From Bactrocera neohumeralis (taxonomy: Eukaryota > Arthropoda > Insecta > Diptera > Tephritidae): 64,000 bases of DNA. Shown here piece by piece: positions 55,671-64,000 of this stretch (position 1 is its first letter; every line of letters begins with the position of its first letter). The translations under genes were made by a program, and so were the position numbers. The notes beneath the pieces are model-generated. The model was not told the DNA's origin. It did not search any database and saw only the letters and a list, made by a program, of their open reading frames with translations. The stretch lies in the NCBI RefSeq assembly GCF_024586455.1, contig NC_065922.1, positions 23,308,089 to 23,372,088 on the forward strand. The letters run 5' to 3'.

Positions 55671-55985
55671 TCAAACTGCAAGAGCTTTTAACTAGTCATC
55701 ACCTCAACTTGTATGAGGTCTCGAATTATCTCTGTCGAACACTATACATTTTCTATTGTTCAATTCTGGCCAGCTTTGTTAAAATGCTTCTTTTAATCTG
55801 TCCAGTTAAACAGGAATCTCTTCAAAGAGACAATATAAGCTTCTTCTGATGACTATCGAAGTGATTTGAGCTGGTTCATTCTTTTTAAGCTATGATCTCT
55901 TGCGCTTTATATTCTTCTAAACAACCTACTTTTAATCGCCAGTAAAAAGCGGTACAAAAATGAATCAGTTCTTTGACGTTAGATA
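55671..55985. other. Short gap without recognised feature
   Basis: AT-rich spacer between the unknown coding relic and the mariner relic. Confidence 0.4.
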
Positions 55986-55989
55986 AGCA

Positions 55990-56480
55990 AATCACAGTTG
56001 TTAATGTGATGAAGCAAATTTCGTTCCGTAAGAACATGAGGAACACGTACATATGTCAAACTTCGAAACTAAATCCTAATTTACGACGACCAACTATATA
56101 TACTACTACTGTAGGGGACTATATTTTATCTTTCGGCTTCAAGAGTTCTTTCAGGTCGTGATGCATCATCAAGGTATAAATTGTCGGAACGAAATTTCGC
56201 AAGCCAATTTTGGGATTGGCATTTGGACAACACATCGTCTGGGTACATACCATATAATTTTCGCCTTAGTTGAACTGAATTTTTAACCTTTTGTATTAAA
56301 ACATCAAAATATGCCGAAAATGTTGTCTTCCATCTTCCATCTTCGATAGAACACCAAATAAAAATATATCAACTGTTCAAATATATTACAGTAAAGCGGT
56401 TAAGTGTGAAGTTGGCTGCGAAAACATGTTCTATAAGATCAGCTATTGTCATCAAATGAAATGACTTAGTGATAGACCCA
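55990..56480 (-). mobile_element. mariner relic (copy 2 of the family at 4790-5390)
   Basis: Minus-strand translation of 56285-56145 in one frame gives VQLRRKLYGMYPDDVLSKCQ, SQNWLAKFRSDNLYLDDASR and PERTLEA, the mariner N-terminal DNA-binding domain (the QNWFxRFxSGDF-type block). Below it the frame is lost, and no catalytic motif is found, so the element is 3'-truncated. The outer region 56350-56480 (caactgttcaaatatatta, gaagttggctgcgaaaa) matches copy 1. Confidence 0.85.
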
Positions 56481-58555
56481 ATATTATACGGCCTTCTCGT
56501 TTTCACAAAATGCTTGCTTTGTAGAACGATTATCAAAAATTTGCAAAAAAAACTTCTTGGTTTTCAACAACGAAGTTCGACGGCTTTGCAAAGCAACGCT
56601 ATGTTCTCACAATCGAATTGCTACAAAGTTTATTTAGTAAAGTTTTAAAAATTTCCAATTTCAACTAAATTCATTGAACTGAATGGTTTTCTCGAATATT
56701 AAAAAAATTCGTTCTGATGCTTTCTGATATTTGAAAATACTTTGGATTCATCTACCAGAAGAAGGAAATTTTGTGTATTTTTTTTATGAAATTTAAAAAA
56801 TATTTTTCGACAAAAATTTTTATTTTTTCTTGCACTAAGGAAAGAAATTTCTGAAATAATTTCCTCTTCAAATTCAAATTTTTAACAAATGTTCCGCTAT
56901 CGCGAAATCACTTACAAAAGAATTTTTTCCGCTCCAAAAATTTTGAAAAAAAAAATCGCTTAAAAAAGTATACCTTCATAATTGGTTGCATATTTTCGTA
57001 CATTCTTTTCGCTGAACTTGCAAAAATGCGCGCTGCCACTCCGCAATTAAATTTAATAACTTATTTTTTCATTGCAAATTTTGAGCGCACGCCCAACTGT
57101 CATAATAATGTCAATTTTTGACAAATTTATGATATGCCATGGAATGTCGCATGACAGCGACGCTGCTGTTGCCTACACGCGGTTAAAAATAACGAGTATA
57201 ATGAGAGCAATAAAAAAGTGGACTTACACTTCCCGGTGAATGAATGACCACTATACGCCGCAAATGCAAAAAATAAGCGAAAAAGGCGCGTGCAAAAGTG
57301 AAGTGCGATTAAATATTAATTAAATTAATTGAGAGACCTAAAAAGGAGCCTCAAAGTGGCAAAAAAGCGGAATGAAAGAAGCAGACAATGATAGCGATAA
57401 TGTTGGTATAAAACAACAAAGTTGTAATCAAAGCCAAAAAAGTGAATTGATTTGCCTTTAAATAATACTTTTCAATTACTTTTGTGTGTTGTAATCGTTT
57501 TCTTTGTTTTTGGCTTGAAATCACACAAAGCACCGATTGAAAACGCTGCTTTTTTACCATCAGCCTTTGTTCGACTTTTTTCGGGCTTACAGCGTGTTTC
57601 TTTTTAAAACAATTTTCAATACAAGTAATTAACTGAATGTGTGACAAACTGCTTCGTTGATTCGTTCGTTGGCTGACAGGCGAGCTTTTGAGCATTTGTT
57701 TGCTGACACATTGAGCAGGCCACTCGTGCGCCGCTGAGCTGTCAGCATTACCTTGTTATGTCAAACTATTGATGCGACTATTGAATAGCAGAGGTTGACA
57801 GTTCACTGACAAGAATGGCTTTCGAAGTGGAATCGGTGTTTTGTTTGCGTTTAGCAGTGAAATTGTTTTTGTGTTAGGATATGCCAAATCCGGAATCGGT
57901 ATCGGTACACTGTCGCTTTAGATAGCGAGTTAAAAGCATGGCTGTAAAGATTCTTAAAAATGTGCTTCTTTCTATTTCTATTTTTTCGTACAAAACTGTC
58001 ACCATCGTCACCGTCAATATTGAGATCTTATTTATTTTTTAGGTGAATTTGGAGTTAAAATCTCATTCTAAGTGGTTGTATATTTAGCTTAGCTGTTTTT
58101 TTTTAGCTGCCTAAATGGTGGAAGTTTTGTAACTAAAGATTGTGTCATTATATCGACTTTGACTGTTAATTGAATTTTTTCGAATATTTAAAATATTATG
58201 TATATTATTTTAGAGGACTGGTAATTAAGCCATCTAATCAAATCTGACTTGGAATTGTCTATTTGAACTATGCGCGTAGTTTTCTTGGAATTTTGTGCTT
58301 CTTATGCACCAATGAGTCCCGAATTGGAAATTGTTGAAAATCCTATAGAAGATTTTGGGGAGCCTACTTTATCAACACAAGTACCACAAAGATTTCAATA
58401 AAGATCGATGACTTTTTTATGGAAAACTTGCCTCATGAGAGTTGCGCATCCACCTCTCTTAATGACAATAACATCGAATAAACATCGAGTTGGCATCTAA
58501 GAGATAACAAATGGTCTCAATATTTCTTTTGGATCGACTTAACTCATTTTGGTTA
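56481..58555. other. Sequence without recognised genes
   Basis: 56640-56960 is T/A-rich; 57000-57900 is non-repetitive, with tgacag/ctgtca words. Minus-strand open frame 57351-57695 has no motif. Confidence 0.35.
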
Positions 58556-58559
58556 ATGT

Positions 58560-59165
58560 TTTGAGTATGAAGAAAATCTATTGATGTGAAATCACATTTT
58601 TGGTGGCCAATCGACCAGCCAATAACGTGATATTATCTGTTCACCGAAGTGTCCTTTCAATAAATCTATTGACTGATGCGATGTGTGGGAAGTGGCATCG
58701 TCCTGTTGAAACTAAATGTTGTCGAGATCACGAGATTCAATTTCAGGCATCAGGCGGTTCTTGAATCTTTTCAGGTTGTCCTTGAGTCAGAAGCCCATCA
58801 TCGCTCAACAAAATTTGCCTCAAAGACGTCGAATTTTCTTGGATCATTTCAAGGGCCAATTAAGCGAAGCTTGGAAAGGTCGAGCGTCTTGCACAAGCTA
58901 TATTTTGTTTGCTTTCAATTTAAGATCTCGATGTAAAATGCGCCAAGTTGTTCCATACGTCAGTTCGAGTTCCTGTGAACGCCACGAATAGACTCTCCAC
59001 GGTCTTCCAGTACATTCTCAGCTATGACTGCTATATTTTCGTCACTGCGTACTGGACGTGGTTTATTCCGTCGAATATTATCCTATCTCAAGATGGGTGA
59101 TGGGATATTATCCTATCTCGATTATGTTGACCATGAGTTGAGCTTTAGTGATTATATTATGAAAC
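58560..59165 (-). mobile_element. mariner-like element, family copy 3 of 4
   Basis: Near 58720-58600 the minus strand reads LDNI-stop-FQQDDATSHTSHQS, IDLLKGHFGEQIISRYWLVD and WP, the second catalytic site and what follows. Near 58760 a deletion joins this to the ILFSDE-proximal part (gctcaacaaaatttgcctca at 58802), and 58880-59060 corresponds to the N-terminal region of copy 1. A 15 bp phrase atattatcctatctc is repeated at 59077 and 59106. Both outer ends are worn. Confidence 0.87.
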
Positions 59166-60400
59166 AAAACTTTTTTGAGACTTCACCATAGTAAAATCTG
59201 GTCATAAAATGTTCCACACCAAAACCTTTCGAGAATGCAAGTTAAATATTTGGAGCATGGTTGAAGTATACTGATGATTGTAGTCTTAATAGTCTTTATT
59301 AAGGAAAAAGACAACTTTGAATTTGTTATATAATCAAATCTGGATATATAAACATAGAAAATCAATTCGTAAAAAAAACTATAAGTTGTGTCTTTCCTTT
59401 GGGTGGGACTCCGCAATACCCATTATTGAACGTTAATTTCACTTCAATCGAATTGGTAATTGCACACATTTGTTGTTTACAAAATAATCATTTGTTGTTT
59501 ACTTCTATTAATATATTTTTTTGTTGTTATTGTTGCACACAACTAACACTTTGTCCATTCAACCGTTGAAGCCATACAGACGCAAAGTTATGCGTTAAGT
59601 TTGAGTTTGTTGTTTTTGTGATCAGCAATTATCGCATTAGACACACCCAGCTGCATCGAAAATCGATTCGACAATTAATCGCTACAAAACGCCAACAATA
59701 CCAACCCAAATACTTGCGCTTATATGCTCGCATAGTCGGTGACAAATGCATGAAAAATGCCGAGACTCGCCAGCACCTCACCACTCACCCCACCCACTAC
59801 ACTGCTTTCAACACAGCGCTGCCTAACTTGCATCGCGTTGTCACAATATTGCAACATTCATTCAAGCCGCCCATTCAGTTGCTCATTCGATCATTCATTC
59901 ACGGCGCGATATGTTAATTAGATGGCGGGCGGACATGAGGGGCGAAGGTGACCGACCACCCTCACCTCCAATTCACATGTCGCTATTTGTATGCACATGC
60001 TCATTCTTTGTCATGCGAGTATGTCTGTCGGTGCCCATTCAGCTGCACTCGCTCGCATTCGAACAGTTGCGTTTTGCCTTTGCTCATGTCTGTCGCTGCT
60101 TATCTCCTGACAACAATTGTTCCCAGCATCTGTGCTGTGCTTGCTGGCGTACACGGGCAATTGTTGTTGTGTGGCTGCGTGCCATAAGCACGCTTGTTGG
60201 GTGTTAACTTGGTTGCAATTAAAATTGACAGTTGGCGCACGCTCCACGCCAAGCCGCGCTGTGCTAAGCGATTTAATGCGAGACAATGCGATGGGAAAAG
60301 TTTCTATTGTGCGCAGTCAATTTGCCGTACGTGGAGATATTTGCCGAGGGGGATGTAATTTTTCTGATTATTGAGGTGGAATATAGAAATTTTTAAAATA
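59166..60400. other. Sequence without a recognised gene
   Basis: 59183-59416 minus is an AT-rich open frame with no motif. 59620-60310 is non-repetitive and GC-richer, with overlapping open frames on both strands that lack domains. Possible regulatory DNA, not shown. Confidence 0.35.
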
Positions 60401-60406
60401 AATTTA

Positions 60407-60455
60407 CTATGTTATGTGTCATGCTATGCTATGTAACGTTATGTCATGTTATGTA
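60407..60455. repeat. Imperfect TTATG/CTATG pentamer repeat
   Basis: ctatgttatgtgtcatgcta and following units keep an ATG every five bases; a second short block lies at 60538-60565. Confidence 0.85.
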
Positions 60456-60637
60456 AAATTTGTATTTTAAACGAAATAATTTTATTTTATTTACAATTAT
60501 TATTGTAAAATATTTTATATTTTTAATATTGTGTAAATTATGTTATGCTACTTTATGTTATGCCATACCATTAGCCATTTTCCTTAACATCTCAAATCAG
60601 TGCTTAGAAAATATACATACATATATAATTGTACATC

Positions 60638-61235
60638 GGGTAATCCATTTCAAGGTTCCCTAGTTTTTTAGAGAAATAACACAGAAATTTCAAATTTCAT
60701 GGGGAATGTTTATTATCATTTGAAAGAACATTCTTTGGCATTTACTTTATCTCTTTCAATTGTTGTCCGCAGCTACGTCTCAGATGGTCCATCCATTGAG
60801 CCCAATTTTCGATGACTCGTTCGACTATTTCGACTGGTAACTGGCGAATCATACGCATGATGTTTTGCTCCGAGAATAAATTGAAGACAATCAACGGGCT
60901 CAAAACGTGAAATTATCTGCTCACCGACGTGTTATCTCAATAAATCCATTGATGGTTGCGATGTGTGGGAAGTGGCGCCGTCTTGTTGAAACCGAATGTC
61001 GCCGATATCACGAGCTTCAATTTCAGGCGTCAAATATCAGTTATAAAGGCGTGATAGCGGTCGCCATTGACGGTTACGTTCTGACATGCATAATTTCTGA
61101 AGAAATATGAACCGATGATTCCACTATCCCACAAACTACACCAAACCGTTGTTTTTTCTGGATGAAATGCCAGCTCTTGAATCCCTTCAGGTTACTCTTC
61201 CTTCCAAATGCCGCAATTTTCCTTGTTCACATACC
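60638..61235 (-). mobile_element. mariner-like element, family copy 4 of 4, intact outer end
   Basis: Its low-coordinate end gggtaatccatttcaaggtt (60638-60657) matches copy 2. Minus strand 61137-60900 reads LWDSGIIGSYFFRNYACQNV, TVNGDRYHAFITDI, then after a frame shift RFQQDGATSHTSQPSMDLLR, a stop and HVGEQIISRFEPVD. The second catalytic Asp is intact. The element is broken at about 61232, just before the first catalytic region, where unrelated sequence begins. Total coding loss: N-terminal half. Confidence 0.9.
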
Positions 61236-61320
61236 CTCCTTATTTTAAATCTAATCTCGTCACCAGACCACCTGGGTTCTAGTAAGAGAAGATTGCGATA
61301 TTCAATTATACTGATTAAAA

Positions 61321-61680
61321 ATGCGAACCCAGGTAGCACTAGAAGTGCAAAAAAATGACAAGCTTCAGAAGCAAAAAACGAGCAAACCAAACCAGAGTAC
61401 GGCCAGCAGCAGTGCAGTATTTGTACCGGCAGAACGGCGCAGTTATGCCGAAGTGCTTCAAAACATACGACAATATGTCATGTCCGACCCAAACAGTTTG
61501 GAAATCCAAACAATACAACAAAATTAGGCGCCCTGCACCTCGAACTGACGAAAGAATAAAGATCGAAACTAGAGTTCCAAAGTGCGCTTCAGAGCCATCT
61601 GTAAGCGAGGTAAAGCAGAAAACCACTATAGAGATACGGGACGCCGATCTCCGTAAGAGAGCTGATAGAAGTGCGTTCTA
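61321..61680 (+). other. Possible retrotransposon ORF1/gag-like fragment
   Basis: Plus frame 61321-61527 ends in SSSAVFVPAERRSYAEVLQN and IRQYVMSDPNSLEIQTIQQN. The neighbouring plus frame to 61681 carries NKIRRPAPRTDERIKIETRV and EIRDADLRKRADRSAF. The composition (Ser, Lys, Arg, Gln-rich, with RSYAEVL) recalls the N-terminal part of some non-LTR ORF1 proteins, but no zinc knuckle is visible. It begins close to the break point of the adjoining mariner-like copy. Unproven. Confidence 0.3.
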
Positions 61681-61681
61681 A

Positions 61682-62980
61682 ACTCGGAAACAAATAAATG
61701 CATATGTGGAACAAAATAATAGTCCAACAGATCATATTCTAGGGCCTAAGATGTGTGTGTACATTCTTCTCTAATAATATGTAATCAGTCTTTGTGCTAT
61801 CGCCTTATGGTTAGATCAAGTACACCAAATGAACGGTAAAAAATACCACATTCGAAGATCTGATTGGAATCTATAAAAATAATAATAATATAAAATAAGC
61901 TAAAAATGATCGACAGAGCACATTTGAATTTTACCATTATTCGTTAACTTTCGAATTTAATAGAATATATATATTTTTGATACCGTATTCACTTGTAGTA
62001 ACCTCTCAGGTAATGGCTGTTCTTTAGAGTAGCTAAGACTTGGTTCCATTTTAAGTTAGCTTACTAAATAAATAAGGTATAGATACATTATTGGAGACTT
62101 AGAACTTAAGTCTTGGTTAAGACTTCACCGTCTATGGCCGATCTCAAAACCATTATAAAATTGTGTTTAGATTTAAGATCTAAAACTTAAGCAATCTATG
62201 TATTCATCTGATATAGTACTACATAGGTGGTTGGGTTATTTAGGCGGAGCCTGTAGTTAAAGTCAAAGAACGTAAGAGAAGTTGCTTTCACTGTAAAACG
62301 CTCGACTGGGTATTGGTTCCAAGAATCTAAAAATAGTGGGTTCTAAAAATAAAAGGAGTTTCTCTATTTTCGAAATTAGCTTTTAAAAATGAAGTATTTG
62401 CCTTAGAAGTTCGAAATCGTGCTGATTCAAACCATTATTGTTAATGTAAGTTCCTAAAAATGTAAAGCATGAATATTTTGAACAGGTTGCTCTGATTTCA
62501 ATAGTCTATAACAATTTTCCATCAAGCTTATTAAACAAATGCTAAAAGTAGTCACAATCGGGAGAGTAACTTTGAAATAGAAAGTTTTAATATTTTTCGA
62601 AAATCCGATTTTGGTCTTATATAGCAACTGTCTTAGAAATTTTAGCGAAAAAAATTATTAAAAAAATTTATCTAGATTCTGTCGATGTTTTTCATTTTTC
62701 AGGACATTTTGGATTTTCAAAGCAAATTTTTCGATTTTGAAAGCTAATTTCGAAAAATTGATAAACAACTTTTATTTTACTTTCAAAATTATATGATTTG
62801 GTCCAATATGATTAACGATTAAGATTTAAAAAAGTTTTTTTTCGGTTTCAAGACTCATGACTCTTATGCCTGAACTGCGCCATTCGGCGCCTACACCACA
62901 TTGCCCTTGCTAAACAGGTTCCCACTTAACCTGACGATTTGAGGCCTAACCTAGTAGCACCAACATAACTAGATAGGCTC
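61682..62980. other. AT-rich sequence without recognised genes
   Basis: Contains ATA-rich runs (61877-61895) and tttttcg/cgaaaa words. No open frame or repeat of note. Confidence 0.4.
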
Positions 62981-64000
62981 GGTGATATTGCATATAAACA
63001 TACAGGGCTATATAGATATGAACATATTTTTTCGATTAAGTAGTTGCGCGCTACCTTTTCATTTCAATGCCCTCGTGCCCCTGTCACATATGCCTATGAG
63101 TATATACAAGTATGTACAAGTGTGGCTTTTTGGCCTTCCGTCATTGCTGCACCCAAAAAGCGTGTTCGGCATCAGATTGACTGCTGGCCGTTGTGGCCAA
63201 TATGCGTTGTTGTTGTTGCTGTTGTGGTTCGATTTACAATAAAATATTTTCGCTGCTTCATGCGCGTGATTTATTTCACATATTTCTTCACACTTTTCAT
63301 ATTGTTTGCTGTTGCGCGTGTGCATTGTTGTTGATTGCGTTATTGCTGTTGTTTTTATTGTTGTTGTTGCTGCTGTTGTTTCGGCTGCTGTATTGGTTTT
63401 GTGCGCTGCTGATTTTGAATGCTCTGCGGTTGTGTCAATTTTGTCACGCAATTGCGTGTTGCATGCATGCCCGAGCACACCTACAACATGTCGGCGATAA
63501 ATGCAACAACAACAACAACAAAAACAAAACCTGTGCACAACAGCAAAATTGGATGGAATGTCTGGTGGCATAATGGTGATGGTTTGTGGTTGGCAATAAA
63601 ATATTTATTATTTACCGTACGGTGCTGACTGCTTATTTGCACACGCACACACACACACTTATACTCACACACATACGAGTATCATAGCGCTTTCATGCAA
63701 ATCCCTGGAATTTTGAAATGTTTTTGATTTTCCGGTCACTTGTCATACGTCAATATGTAAACAAGTACGCTGCTGTGCCACATTTGGTTGCCGGTAAATA
63801 TAACGGTATATTTTAATTTACATAAAATGCTGCTTTTCCATCATAAAGTGCTAAAGACTGCACTGCAACAAATCAGTGTTGCACGACAAACATTCCACTG
63901 CATGCCGCATGCCACAGCAAATACCGTTAGTAAACGCATGGCAACACTAAATTCCAGCAAGAGAAATTAGTTAGCAAAAATAGCAAAAAAAAGTGCAGAA
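62981..64000. other. Non-repetitive stretch with GTT/GCT triplets and CA microsatellite
   Basis: Triplet runs at about 63205-63225, 63355-63385 and 63500-63525 give long but spurious open frames on both strands (63059-63571 minus, 63193-63573 plus). CA run at 63640-63658. No gene recognised; the window ends inside this stretch. Confidence 0.45.

Noticed and set aside
63059..63571. 170-codon minus and 126-codon plus frames
   Set aside because: Both are driven by GTT/CAA triplet runs (poly-Asn, poly-Cys, poly-Leu).
1..64000. LTR retrotransposon
   Set aside because: I found no pair of long direct terminal repeats, primer-binding site or protease/integrase motif.

Overview
The window looks like gene-poor nuclear DNA of a higher dipteran, most probably a tephritid-type fruit fly. 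It is AT-rich and full of CAA/GTT ('opa'-like) triplet runs, TATG and CA/GT microsatellites, and decayed transposable elements of kinds common in flies. No host protein-coding exon, tRNA or rRNA gene could be recognised with confidence. It is probably a long intron or an intergenic region. The species assignment is inference; I cannot search a database.

Almost everything recognisable is transposon debris. (1) mariner-type relics: 4790-5390 and 5990-6480 of the 50 kb block (55990-56480) are two copies of one family; 6689-7360 and 19299-20297 share terminal sequence and protein similarity; 23267-24419 is a near full-length plus-strand element whose catalytic triad is broken. (2) A second mariner-like transposase group (FQQDGA type): 1-890, 36840-37480, and four copies of one family at 45285-46175, 51888-52465, 58560-59165 and 60638-61235. 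(3) Non-LTR retrotransposon pieces: 27484-28500 and 36425-36690 (reverse transcriptase, minus strand), 3'-end scraps at 20443-20520 and 39941-39985, and a Jockey-type C-terminus at 40430-40958 (plus strand). (4) A non-coding repeat with ~154 bp internal units at 930-1100, 24760-25490 and 30680-31320. (5) Two short elements at 7436-7668 and 29776-29847 that share the same perfect 14-15 bp terminal inverted repeat; these are the most distinctive possibly undescribed items.

Between the relics lie long non-repetitive stretches (about 5.5-6.6, 9.7-13.9, 16-19.2, 25.5-27, 31.3-36.4, 38.2-39.6, 41.4-42.4, 46.2-48.1, 50.4-51.4, 53.3-54.3, 57-57.9, 59.4-60.4 and 63-64 kb). They are richer in GC and triplet repeats and are the likely home of regulatory DNA or untranslated exons, but I can only point to candidates. 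The region also carries an unusual number of small local tandem duplications (units of 16, 55, 70, 82, 114, 205 and 224 bp).

Twelve of fourteen transposon coding relics read on the minus strand. If the window is an intron, that bias would fit a host gene transcribed on the plus strand. One frameshifted coding-like relic at 55017-55670 (minus) is not recognised. No new multi-gene system was found.
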